Origin: Pelargonium nanum
Taxonomy: Eukaryota > Streptophyta > Magnoliopsida > Geraniales > Geraniaceae
Length of the DNA: 20,729 nt
Direction: 5' to 3'
Assembly: GCA_036897485.1 (NCBI GenBank)
Contig: JAYMTF010001901.1
Location: forward strand, 1 to 20,729
The position numbers and the translations under genes are program-made. Below the pieces are notes generated by a model. That model was not told the DNA's origin and searched no databases. It saw nothing but the letters and a program-made list of their open reading frames with translations. Positions 1-9,183 of the stretch are shown piece by piece (positions within the stretch are counted from its first letter, which is position 1; every line of letters begins with the position of its first letter).

Positions 1-1191
1 GACGTATATGATACCACCACCCTCTCATGAATTTCTGGCGCGGAGCGCCCGGTTTATTAGACATATTCCACATGTGGCACGTTGTAATTCGGCCAAATCA
101 CCAATATGATTTTTGATATGTCATGTTTCATTTATTGATACATCATTTTGTACAATTATTTTTGTACAAAATTTTGTACATATAGCATTGCTCTATCTCC
201 TATTGATCATAGGCCTACTTTTATTTTTTGAAAACCTTTTAGATAAGGAAAAAAAAAAGTAAGTATCAGTTTTCAAGCAATCCCTCGTGTTTATCGGCCC
301 ATTAGTAGCCCAAGTTCTGTCTTCTTCCTTCTACTCCTCACCTCAACTGTGAATCCAAAACTCATTTCGCCTCCATCTCCTACTCATAAAATTCAGGACC
401 ACCAAGCCCTCTCTCTTTCCATGAGCTCTAAGATCTGCGTTTCTCAACTTTCTTACTTACAGAGGCCTCACTCAGTGAGTTCTTCAATTCCGCGCTCAGA
501 TCTTTAGTTTCTGTTCATTTCTTCTTACTTATTATCAGCTGCTTCTGTTTATACAGATTGTGGAATAGATTCTTTATTCAATAGTATTTAAGTCTGTGGT
601 TTCGAAATTTAATTTTGAACTTTTGCGGCTTCTGTTTGTTTTCCGGGAATTTGAGCGGTTAAAATATTTATGGAGTCTCTACATTTTTATTTTTATTTTC
701 GTTGGACATGAACTGGGGATTGAAGAAGTAAATTATATTTCTTCTGTGTTTTTTGGCTTCTGTCAAGTGGGTTTGAGCAGAAAATTGGTAATTTTTGTTT
801 CTAGGGCTTATGAATTTTTGAACTGTGAAGTTTAAGTGATTGAACGTTCCCAATTATGCTGTAATAGTAACAAGCGACCCATGTATGTTTCTCAAAAATA
901 GTTTTATTGTCAGGTTTGTACATTGATTTTTTTTCTTTGTTCAAAATTGCATTTTTTAGTAGTAGAACAAATATTTAATGTACTAGCCTGGAACTTCGGA
1001 GAACCATTACTCATGCCTTCGTTAAGAATTTTACGAATCTATTCAATATCTTAGTATGTTCTCAGCAAAGATGAGGACTGCATTTGGTCCAAAATTTACT
1101 ATATCTGTCATTGTATGGACATAGTTTACTTTTTGCTTTAATACATGTAGTTAAAGAACCTGTTGTCTTTTTTGGTAGTGATTTAGCGGAT
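1..1191 (+). promoter_or_regulatory. Promoter, non-coding 5' exon and 5'-UTR intron of the first FAR1-type gene
   Basis: This stretch holds no recognisable protein gene. A GGCCCA (site II-type) motif lies near 297-302, followed by a CT-rich stretch typical of a plant 5' UTR (about 315-420). A plausible donor (CA then GTGAGT) is at 475-480, and a pyrimidine-rich acceptor ending in AG at about 1178 lies just before the ATG at 1192, so a 5'-UTR intron of about 0.7 kb is inferred. Near 140-185 there are three copies of TTTTGTACA or its complement, which make short inverted repeats. Near 37-49 is a small GGCGC/GCGCC hairpin. The exon boundary is inferred from splice-site consensus only. Confidence 0.45.
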
Positions 1192-3101
1192 ATGGATATG
1201 GAAGCTGTGATTGTTGAAACTTCTGCCTGTAGGGATTTGGTTCCTGTCCCAGAGGAAGAAGGTCCAATTGTAGAACCCTGTGTTGGCATGGAGTTTGAGT
1301 CTGAAGAGGCTGCAAAACAGTTCTATGACGAATATGCAAGACGAGTAGGGTTCACCATGCGTATTGATCAGTGCCGCCGCTCAGAGGTTGACAAGAGAAT
1401 TCTTTCCCGTCGGCTTTCGTGTAACAAGCAAGGTTTTTATGTAAAAGCTAGAGACGAATTTGGACCAATTAGAAAGCCACGATCAAGCGCACGACAAGGT
1501 TGCAAAGCAATGTTGTTAGTGAAGGTTGACAAATCTGGAAAATGGGTTGTCACAAGGTTTGTGAGGGAGCATACTCATCCACTGCTTGTTTCTTGTCGTC
1601 CTTCTCGAACTTCTATGGTAAAATTTCTTAATCATTACTATTATTTTTATGTGAAGCTGCCTTGTTTTTTTATTCTAGCTCATTATCGTTACCGATTGAT
1701 TTAAAAGATTTGAATTCATAATTGGTACTTTTTCTACATATATAACACAAGAGGAAATTGAACTTAAATGTTGTTTGGCTTTGAACATTATTTACATTTA
1801 TGTTTTCTAATTGAAACGTAAGATACCATGCACTATTTAGGGCGTCTTGAATTCATAAAGTTCTATGTTAAATAGAACATATTTGTGTTTTCTTATTGTT
1901 AGAGTACGAAATTGATAATTTAGCTTGCTGCTTTCCATTTGGATGTTCTTCTGTTTAGTTAGATGTCATTCTGGTAACAAGTAGATAAATTAGTATACGA
2001 TCACCTGTAGTTAGCAATGGCGTGCACCATGGGACATCCAAAGTGCGCCTTTCCTGCACCATTCGTGGAGGCGCTTGCTAGAGCGAAGCGAAAGTATCTC
2101 AATTCTCATGCCTTTAATTTTCAAATAAAAGCCTAAGTGAAATATACATGCAATAAACAGCTACGTACGTGCAAAAATCTCTATGAATTCCAGTTTCAGA
2201 ATCTTCCTCTTCCATAATACCTAAATTCTCAGCCTTAGAGAGCTTCCAGCCACAAAACCAGCAACCACCAAAAGAGATTTTTGCCTTCCTCCATTAATGA
2301 CAATGTGATCACTATAATAAGTTTATGTTCTTCCAGGAAGAAACCGGGTCTAGTATAAGTTGTCGATCTGAAAATATATGGATAGAACTTATAGCGCCCA
2401 AAGAAACTCAGGAAAACACTATCTTGTGTTTAGTAGGGAAGATGGAAGTTAGGAGAATATGACTAAGATTGCATTTTTTTAAACCTGTCAGTTTTAAGTA
2501 ATTTTCATCTTCAATGCTCCTAGCTCTCCACCCTCCCAATCAATTGCAAGGTAAAGATTCAAAAGAATGTACTCTGAGCAACTCAAGTCAAACCCAAAAC
2601 AAAAGAATGATTCTTCTTTCTTAGCCAGGACATGCACCTTATATCTTCATTTGAATTATCTTTGTAAAACGCTCCTGAACAGCTGAGAAGCTTTTTATAT
2701 CAGAATTGTCCCTCAAGTTATGTATATATAGGTTTATATTGAATTGTTTCTTGAATTATGCTATTGAAAGTTGGAAAGTTTTCAGATTAATAAAGACGCT
2801 ACAGAGTGTTTGTTATAACTATGCATGCTTGACTTATAACTTGTACAATTTTTATCAAGCCTTTGAAACCAGAATGCTTGTGAATTCACTTCTGTAGGAT
2901 AGTAAAGATCGTAGAATTGAAGAACTTACCATGGAGCTGGAGCGTCAGGATCAATTGTGTGAACTGTATCGAGGGCAGCTGATTTCATTTCTGAAAAATG
3001 TTGAGGAGCAAACAGATGAGATTTCGTCAAAAATTGAAGCTGTTGTTAACAATGTTAGAGAATTTGAGAGTGAAGTGCTAAAACATCCACAACATCACTA
3101 G
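1192..3101 (+). CDS. FAR1-related short factor (FRF-type), first tandem copy
   Basis: Two coding exons, 1192-1617 and 2898-3101 (GT donor at 1618, AG acceptor ending at 2897, phase 0), give a 209-residue protein. The FAR1 DNA-binding domain (WRKY-GCM1-type zinc finger, ultimately from Mutator-like transposases) spans about residues 30-131. It starts with VGMEF and FYDEYARRVGF; candidate zinc ligands are C77, C104, H127 and H129 (the EHTH motif). Exon 2 encodes a charged, heptad-like helix (starting DSKDRRIEELTMELE) that probably dimerises. There is no MULE transposase domain and no SWIM finger. That is normal for the short FRS-RELATED FACTOR subgroup, which is proposed to modulate full-length FHY3/FAR1 proteins in the nucleus, so I do not call it truncated. 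The ATG at 1192 is the first in frame after the inferred 5'-UTR acceptor; another lies at 1198. Tandem with the gene at 6678-8009. Confidence 0.85.
1618..2897 (+). other. Intron of the first FAR1-type gene with an unexplained GC-rich island
   Basis: This 1,280-bp intron separates the zinc-finger exon from the coiled-coil exon. Most of it is AT-rich and featureless. About 2017-2098 is clearly richer in GC and contains a loose inverted repeat (AAGTGCGCCT facing AGGCGCTT) followed by a GAAGCGAAG-rich segment. About 2160-2290 is C/A-rich and reads like decayed foreign sequence. No exon can be supported: both flanking exons join cleanly in phase 0, and the paralogous gene has a single intron at the same place. 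Confidence 0.6.
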
Positions 3102-4137
3102 GCCCCACATTTTGCGTGTGAGACTAGTCATAGGATACTAGGAGAGGACAACCACGTTGCAGACAAATTCTAAGGGAACGTACCAATGCCGACTTCAAAA
3201 CTCCTCATCAGAAGTCTACGATTCTGCCTTGTTAATGATACTTCCTTTGTAAAAGGACAGTCTTAACACATTGGCATAATTGTAAGAAATGGTGCTTTCT
3301 TTTGCAGTTTGGTGGCCACAATAAGAAAATCAATTGTGAGGCTTTGCGTTATGTATAGTAAGTACTGTGTAAGCTAGATATGCCTTAGGCCTAATTTCTT
3401 CTTTCATACGGGTAATTAAATGTTTCAGTGTACATGTGATGAATGATACATCTAGGGTTTCAGAAGGTGAGCTTTTCTCATAGGTTATGTTCAAAATCTT
3501 TTTTCATTTTCCAGGTATTCATTATTTCAATGATTGTTGAATATATATTCCTCTTTAAATCTTGTTTCAGAGACATACATATCATATTGAGGCATAATTT
3601 CGACCTCGTCGGAGTGGAAACTTGTTGCATATCATACTTGTGCGTAGTTTCAAATGTCGATCTTGTTAAGTAGAAACGCATTGTTGATGTAGTCCAATTG
3701 TTTTTATAGATCTAAGTACGCTATAACCATTGGTGGAGAAAATGTAGGAAGGTAGAATCGTTAATACTACATGTCATTTCAATGAGTTTTACATTGGATT
3801 TTGGGCCATTTGGTGGACCATGGACCGAGTCTTGTCAATCCCGAGTCTGATTGTACGCTCATGTATCAATTTGGGTCAACTATGTCAATCAGATTAAGAA
3901 AGTCTAGTTATTAGCCTCACCATCACTGAGTTACAATGAAGGCATAAACAACTATAACACACATGTCATTTTAGACTTCCATAGATAAAAAGTTATTCAA
4001 ATTTGATATGAAAAGAATTTAAATTGACATCAGAATTTTGGTATAAAAGGTGTTCTGATTCGATCCATATTTTTGTAGAATTAGTTCTATTCAATCTGAA
4101 AATTGTTCAAATAGAATAAGATCAATTTTAAGTTGGA
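3102..4137. other. 3' UTR and intergenic DNA after the first FAR1-type gene
   Basis: After the TAG at 3099-3101 comes an AT-rich stretch of about 1 kb. The first few hundred bases are probably the 3' UTR. The small open frames here have no family signature or codon character. It ends at the TTA target site (4138-4140) of the transposon that follows. Confidence 0.6.
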
Positions 4138-4416
4138 TTAGGCCTTGTTTGGTTCATCTACTTCAAAGTCTATAGAGGTAAAATGTCTAGCTGGAAGTAG
4201 TTTTAATATCTATAGAAAATAAGGGCTTTGTTTGGCAAAATACTGTCTGGAAGGAGTTTGAGAAATTTTTGTATTGTTTGGTAAAATTGTCTAAAAAGAG
4301 GGGTATTAATATGAAATAACCAAATAGCCCTTCATCATCCATTTGGGGGTAGTATGACATTTGAGAATTGTCATTATCCATCTAATATGAAAATAAATTA
4401 TATTATCAGATAATAT

Positions 4417-4770
4417 AACAAATTAGGAGGTAAACCCACATATACATGTAGGTTGATCGTTTGTCCAAGGTATACCTCACATTTAAAAGGTCTACCGCAT
4501 AGACACGTGTAAAAAATAGGAGCTAAACCTTTATATACATGTGGGTTTACCGTCTGCCAAGACATACCTCACATTTGAAAGGTCCATCGCTCAGACACAT
4601 GTAACAAATAAGAGGTATATCCACATGTATATGTGGATTTACCGTCTGACCCCGGTATACCACACATTTAAAGGGTCTACCGCACAGACATAACAAATAG
4701 GAGGTAAACCCATGATTTACCGTTTGACGATATACCTCACATTTAAAGGGTCCACTGCCCAGACACAAAA
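4417..4770. repeat. Minisatellite, four diverged units of about 90 bp, inside the transposon
   Basis: Four units follow head to tail. Aligning the same GAG in each unit (4428, 4519, 4612, 4701) gives periods of 91, 93 and 89 bp. Each unit holds a palindrome built on GGTAAACCC facing GGGTTTACC, a phrase of the form TATACCTCACATTT, then a GGTCTACCGC-like phrase and AGACAC. The fourth unit has a shortened palindrome. It lies wholly within the PIF/Harbinger-like element and contributes about a third of its length. Confidence 0.85.
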
Positions 4771-5046
4771 TTGTGATGAACTAAATCGTATGCTTACCCA
4801 TGCATGTTCAAGGTATACCATACAATGTTATTGATAATGGTGGGTGAACGGGTGGTTGTTTTGATGCTGGTGGTTGACAATTAACATAGAGAGAGATGGT
4901 TCAGAGGGAGAGAGAGAGAGGGATAGATATGTAATATTACATCTCAATTTGAGGGGTAGTATTGATATGAAAAATCAAGTAGACGTGAACAGTATCTCAC
5001 AAGAGCAACCCAGCTCCTGTGAGAAGTAGACCTTTTGAGAGATATT

Positions 5047-5074
5047 TTCATGAATGTCTATAGACATTCATGAA
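5047..5074. repeat. Perfect 28-bp palindrome
   Basis: The 14 bases TTCATGAATGTCTA are followed immediately by their exact reverse complement, with no spacer. It lies about 90 bp inside the right end of the PIF/Harbinger-like element. Its GTCTATAGAC core also resembles subterminal sequence near both ends, so it probably formed from an inverted duplication of the element's own end. Confidence 0.9.
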
Positions 5075-5209
5075 CATGTAGACGTACCAAACAATTTTTT
5101 CTGAATATTTTGTCTATAGACAATTCGTGTAGATGTCAAGTAGAGGAACCATACAAGGCCTTAGACTACAGATGCCATTGAGTTGGGATACATGGTACAA
5201 TTAGGCCTA

Positions 5210-5256
5210 GGCCCATGATCAGGCCCATTATAAAAGGCCCATAAACTATTTGGGCC
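5210..5256 (+). promoter_or_regulatory. Site II cluster and TATA box before the second FAR1-type gene
   Basis: Four GGCCCA/TGGGCC motifs lie within 47 bp: 5210-5215, 5222-5227, 5236-5241 and 5251-5256. A TATAAAA sits among them at 5229-5235. An AGGGTTT telo-box (complement AAACCCT) follows at 5394-5400. Site II plus telo-box is the known architecture of promoters active in dividing cells and bound by TCP-type factors. The transcript probably starts between about 5265 and 5330. Confidence 0.7.
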
Positions 5257-5540
5257 GGACAAAGAACTATCTCATAATATCCGCCTCCACGTACTCCGTC
5301 TGGTCTCGTCTCCATCTCTGCCATTCTCTTACAACTTACAAGTGGTCGACTCAGTCTTCAATTCACAGAAAATTTGTTCGAAGCCTCTAGCCTAGGGTTT
5401 TTCTTCTACCATCTCTTTTCAACATCAAGCTTGTCGATTAATCTCTTCAAAAATCCAGTTTCATCTTCATTTAGATTCCACTCTCTGTCTCTGTAGTTCT
5501 GATTCTGCTTCAGCCACCATCTCGTACGAATTCTGCTCAG

Positions 5541-6632
5541 GTACTGCTGCTACTCACTCATTTCTTCTTTCTGTCCAATTTTCCCTATTTTTTGAAATGT
5601 TTTCATGGAAAAAACTGATGCTCTAATTTGTATATATCTATTTTTGCCAATATTGTTGATCTGTTTGCTTTGAGCACTATAAATTATTGAGAAATCTTAG
5701 GTGTGCTAAATTATCATTACCGTGTAATTAAAATTCTGCTCTAAACATAATAGCTTTGTTAGGTTGTATCCTTGTGTTGTGGGAAAATGAGATAATGTTG
5801 AGGGAAGCAGTTTATGTATGTGTTTAGTTCTATAACTATTAATTGAAAATCTCGGTCTCGTGTGTTGACAAATTTGTTTGGCGGTGTGTTTTGGCTTTGT
5901 CCTTGTACCTTTATTATGTTGTTTTGTGTTGACTTTAGAAAGAAGAATGTTAAAGTGTATCTGAGCTTATATAGCTTAAAAAGTGTATTGGTTGTGGTAA
6001 ATTAATGTGACATATTTCTCTATTCGATTGTGCAATGCACTTCTACTACATAGGAATAGAATCCTACATCTCAGGATATATAAAACTAAATTTGATTTGT
6101 TTATGCCACATACTGACCTTTGTCAAACTAATTACTCCGTCCGTCCCAAAATGAGTGTTTTGGTTTCCTTTTTGAGAAAAATTAAGAATTAGTGTTGTAA
6201 CAAACTCAAGGGATAGTTACTAATTTATTATGAGGATACTATTGGTAATTCATGCATGACTAACTTCCTAAAAAGGAAAAGGACACTCAATCCGGTATCA
6301 AAATACTAGAGAAGCATGACACTCATTTTGGGTCGTGGGAGTATAAGGTGCCCCATAGACAACCTTTAAAAGTAAACCTTTCACATAGTTGCAAATGATA
6401 TATAGTCAATCTGGAAGGAAACGGCAACATTTAGAGACCAACAGTGTTCAAAATGAATCTTATATCTGATTGAGCATTTTGTAAGGGTGTGTGAACGAAA
6501 GCATCATCATTGTTTTGATTGTTTCTCGACTTTCATGTTCCCTTTTATTCTTCTTGTTTTGTTTCTTTTCATTGTCATACACAGAGTATTGTATCAGCTA
6601 TCAAGTGATTTAGTTTGCTTTACTTCTTGCAG
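5541..6632 (+). other. 5'-UTR intron of the second FAR1-type gene
   Basis: The donor is CTCAG then GTACTG at 5540/5541. The acceptor is CTTCTTGCAG ending at 6632. The non-coding first exon before it is CT-rich and carries the telo-box. The 1,092-bp intron holds a Stowaway-type MITE at 6135-6341 and is otherwise AT-rich. Boundaries are inferred from consensus sites and from the absence of coding signal. Confidence 0.65.
6135..6341. mobile_element. Stowaway-type MITE (Tc1/Mariner-derived), 207 bp
   Basis: The left end reads CTCCGTCCGTCCCAAAATGA. The right end, read on the minus strand, is CTCCCACGACCCAAAATGAG, giving inverted ends that share CTCC, the CCCAAAATGAGTGT core and spacing. TA dinucleotides flank it at 6133-6134 and 6342-6343, the Tc1/Mariner target duplication. 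The CTCCNTCCGTCCC start is the classic plant Stowaway end. The inside is AT-rich and non-coding. It lies within the 5'-UTR intron of the second FAR1-type gene, so splicing should remove it. Confidence 0.9.
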
Positions 6633-6638
6633 CCTCTG

Positions 6639-6659
6639 ATGGGTGAACATCTTGTCTAG
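6639..6659 (+). promoter_or_regulatory. Upstream ORF of six codons in the 5' UTR
   Basis: The second exon starts at 6633. Its first ATG, at 6639, opens a frame MGEHLV that stops at TAG 6657-6659, only 18 bases before the main ATG at 6678. Any mRNA using the inferred acceptor therefore carries this minimal upstream ORF. It could lower or condition translation of the main protein by requiring reinitiation or leaky scanning. Its presence is seen directly; the effect is inference. Confidence 0.6.
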
Positions 6660-6677
6660 ATCTGTGTCTGGAACACA

Positions 6678-8009
6678 ATGGAAAGTACATCGAATCAAAC
6701 AATTGATTCAGATGAAAGCGAAATGTGCTTACAAGTTGAAAGCTTTGAAGAGCATGAATTTGCTGATGACGAGTTTTCAGAAGATATTGATGTATGTTTA
6801 GGTGAAGCTGATAAGATCTTGGTATCTAGCTCTTCTTTATTTTGTGATGCCCTAGAACCATATGTTGGCATGGAGTTCATCTCAAGAGAGGATGCTCGGG
6901 AATTCTACATTGCATATGGCAGGCGTACAGGGTTTACTGTACGAATACATCATAATCGGCGTTCGCGGATAAACAACATGGTTATTGGTCAAGATTTTGT
7001 TTGCTCAAAAGAAGGTTTTCGTGAAAAGAAATACATATACCGGAAAGATCGAGTTCTTCCTCCACCACCTGTCACCCGAGAGGGGTGTCCTGCTATGTTA
7101 AGGCTAGCTTTAAGAGATGGTGCTAAATGGGTAGTAACGAAATTTGTGAAAGAGCACACCCACACATTAATGTCTCCCAGTAAAGTTCCATGGCGAGGAT
7201 CTGCAAAAAATATGATCAGCGAGGTATTGTTTCTTTCTTTTAAGTAGTCGTCACTCCTCACAGTTTCTCTGTGATATTTTTCACTAATGCATGGAAAACA
7301 AAGAAGCAGCAGAAAAGAAAAAAATTATATGGAACTAATGCATGGAATGAGAAAATCAATCCTGTTTAACCTGAGTTTCTAATTTGAAACAGATATTGCA
7401 TTTGTGGACTAAATGAATCTGTCGAGCCTTCTGGTGCCACCTTGTAGTTTGGCTGTAGCTAGCTTTAGCCTAGCACGAGAAGAGAGACCTTGAAAAGTAC
7501 TGTACTTTTGAAATTCATGTTTTGCTAAACCTTAAAAGTTTTAAGCTCCCTTGCTTGTCTTGAAACTATTGTCGAAAATGAAAAGAGTTGAAGTAGCTGT
7601 TAGATCAATTTTGTCAATCTCCATTGGCACTAGCATTTAACCATTTGGTGATATTGGCCATGAACGCTCTATTTTCGGCCTTTAGTTACATGTTATAAGA
7701 TGGAGTATTAGCTAAGCACAAGGAAGAAAACCTTGAAGCAATTGCTTCTCTTTCACTCAAAGACCTATAATTTATTTGATGCAGGATGAGAAGGATAAGA
7801 GAATACGAGAATTGACCATTGAACTGAGCAATGAGAGACAACGGTGCAAGCGTAGATGTGCAGCTTATCAAGAACAGTTACACAAGTTGTTGAAATGTGT
7901 GGAGGATCACACTGATCACTTGTCAAGAAGAGTTGAAGATATAGTTAAGAATGTAAGAGAACTTGAAAATGAAGAGGAGATAGATGATTCAGTTAGCAGA
8001 TATGTCTAG
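6678..8009 (+). CDS. FAR1-related short factor (FRF-type), second tandem copy
   Basis: Two coding exons, 6678-7223 and 7785-8009 (donor GAG then GTATTG, acceptor TTGATGCAG, phase 0), give 256 residues. An acidic, Ser-rich N terminus (about 1-55) precedes the FAR1 zinc-finger domain (about 60-165), with YVGMEF, FYIAYGRRTGF and candidate zinc ligands C109, C137, H160 and H162. A PPPP run sits in the loop at 128-131. Exon 2 encodes a long charged coiled coil (DEKDKRIRELTIELS onward). There is no transposase or SWIM domain, as expected for the short FRS-RELATED FACTOR type and close in length to Arabidopsis FAR1-family proteins of about 250 residues. It shares intron place, phase and junction sequence with the gene at 1192-3101, so the two descend from one duplication, but the N termini do not match. 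It is likely a nuclear regulator. Confidence 0.87.
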
Positions 8010-8293
8010 TGTTACACTGTAAAATTTCTTGTCATTTCCAATTTTGCTGACACTGAAAGTTTGGCAATCACCACTGTCTTTTGTCACACTTAATTCTATA
8101 AATGTTCAGACTTATCTCTCAAATAGCATAATGCAAATATAATGCAGTGATATTAAATTCATTTTCCTTGCTCAACTTATTTTACCTAATCAAATATTAT
8201 CTGTGTAGTTGATGTTTGCTAATGTCAATGATTATTAATAATAAAGTGATTAAATGTTAAACATGATAAATAATCATAAATATTTGAACAAAT

Positions 8294-8366
8294 GGGGATG
8301 TAGCTCAAATGGTAGAGCGCCCGCTTTGCATGCGGGAGGTACAGGGTTCGATCCCCTGCATCTCCA
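8294..8366 (+). tRNA. tRNA-Ala (anticodon UGC)
   Basis: The 73-nt sequence folds as a full cloverleaf: acceptor GGGGATG/CATCTCC (one G-U pair), D stem GCTC/GAGC, anticodon stem CCCGC/GCGGG with loop TTTGCAT (TGC at 8327-8329), T stem CAGGG/CCCTG with loop TTCGATC, and discriminator A. The internal A box (TAGCTCAAATGG) and B box (GGTTCGATCC) are intact. A TTTT run at 8372-8375 serves as Pol III terminator. It has no intron, and CCA is not encoded, which fits a nuclear gene. It reads GCA and, by wobble, GCG alanine codons. Confidence 0.96.
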
Positions 8367-8727
8367 AATAATTTTGAACCTAATCCATAAACATCAATAT
8401 ACCATTATTTAATCATTTCAGTGAGAACATATATATTTCCTAAACAAATTTCAAGTATTGAAAAAATACATTAGTTTTTTCTTCTAGTCTTTAAACTTTT
8501 TCCAATGACAATAGACAAAAAAAGACATCCATGTAATTCATCATTTAAGGACAGCAATGAAACCCAGAAAGAAAACTTGTATTCATTGAAACTGAACGGA
8601 TACAAGATCACCATCAGAGCCCTCCCTCCTCCTCCCCTTCTTTCTATAATTAAATTACATAACTCCCCTCTTTTTTCTACACTCAAACAATAACAAAAAA
8701 ATATCTGTCAACATAAATCGAACAAAT
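8367..8727. other. Intergenic DNA between tRNA-Ala and the calmodulin-like gene
   Basis: AT-rich sequence. The part nearest 8727 should be the 3' UTR of the minus-strand calmodulin-like gene; it includes a CT-rich block near 8620-8650. Open frames on both strands here are low-complexity and show no family signature. Confidence 0.6.
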
Positions 8728-9183
8728 TTAGCATACAAATCCTCCGCCTTGCATCATCTGCTTGAACTCGTTGAAATTGACCATACCGTCTCCGTCAACA
8801 TCCACCTGCTTTATCATCCTCGTGCAGTCCTCCACCGTCTTCCCCTGCTTCATCCCCAGCGACGATAGCACAAGCCGTAACTCCTCGCCGGTGATGTACC
8901 CGTCGCCGTTCCGGTCGAACACGTTGAACGCTTCTCTCATGTCCTCCTCCGGATCCTCCTCCGCCCTCTCGCCCATGATCGTCCCGTACAAGATCCCGAA
9001 CTCGTCCAAGTCCACGTAGCCGTCGCCGTCGACGTCGATGTTCCGGATCATCTCCATCAGGTCGTTTTCCGGGATGTAGACGCCCAGGTTCTGCAGCGAA
9101 TCGCCGAGCTCCTCGATCGTGATCCGGCCGTCGCCGTTGTGGTCGAACATCTGGAACACGCGTTGAAGCTCTGAAGGATCCAT
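8728..9183 (-). CDS. Calmodulin-like protein, four EF-hands (CML)
   Basis: A single uninterrupted frame gives a 151-residue protein. Four canonical 12-residue EF-hand loops lie at 14-25 ([12 protein letters not shown]), 50-61 ([12 protein letters not shown]), 90-101 ([12 protein letters not shown]) and 128-139 ([12 protein letters not shown]). All have Asp at position 1, Gly at 6 and Glu at 12, so all four should bind calcium. The linker has a Glu/Asp-rich stretch (72-81) in place of the calmodulin central helix, and the tail is Gly-rich ending in Cys. Length, lack of introns and the [14 protein letters not shown] start resemble the Arabidopsis CML3/CML5/CML7 group. It is a calcium sensor with unknown targets. 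Coding GC is much higher than in the neighbours, especially at third positions. A TATATATA element lies near 9301-9310, about 120 bp upstream of the ATG. Confidence 0.95.
   Translation of the reverse strand: MDPSELQRVFQMFDHNGDGRITIEELGDSLQNLGVYIPENDLMEMIRNIDVDGDGYVDLDEFGILYGTIMGERAEEDPEEDMREAFNVFDRNGDGYITGEELRLVLSSLGMKQGKTVEDCTRMIKQVDVDGDGMVNFNEFKQMMQGGGFVC

Larger units (their letters stand above)
4141..5160. mobile_element. PIF/Harbinger (Tourist-like) non-autonomous element, 1,020 bp
   Basis: The two ends are inverted repeats. The left end starts GGCCTTGTTTGGTTC at 4141, and the right end, read on the minus strand from 5160, starts GGCCTTGTATGGTTC. The first 23 bases differ at two positions. 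The element is flanked by TTA on both sides (4138-4140 and 5161-5163), the 3-bp TTA duplication and GGCC-type ends expected of PIF/Harbinger and Tourist elements. It encodes no transposase, so it would have moved in trans. Inside are a minisatellite (about 4417-4770), a short GA-rich microsatellite (about 4903-4922), and subterminal copies of its own end motif: TTTGTTTGGCA near 4229 and the inverse of TTGTTTGGTACG near 5090. It ends 50 bp before the GGCCCA cluster of the second FAR1-type gene. Confidence 0.88.

Noticed and set aside
559-1191. Open frames before the first FAR1-type gene (for example 596-835) as coding exons
   Set aside because: The residues are low-complexity and T-rich, there is no family signature, and the stretch fits a 5'-UTR intron with consensus ends.
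2220-2300. Short hydrophobic minus-strand frame starting with MEEGKNLFWWLL in the intron of the first FAR1-type gene
   Set aside because: It has only about 19 codons with no promoter or supporting context, so chance is the simpler reading.
1192-3101. First FAR1-type gene as a broken full-length FAR1/FHY3 gene
   Set aside because: Both copies end in the same coiled-coil exon with a clean stop, and short proteins without transposase and SWIM domains are a known subgroup.
4417-4770. Regularly spaced palindromic repeats resembling a CRISPR array
   Set aside because: The whole unit of about 90 bp is repeated, including the would-be spacers, and the array sits inside a transposon of a plant genome; it is a minisatellite.
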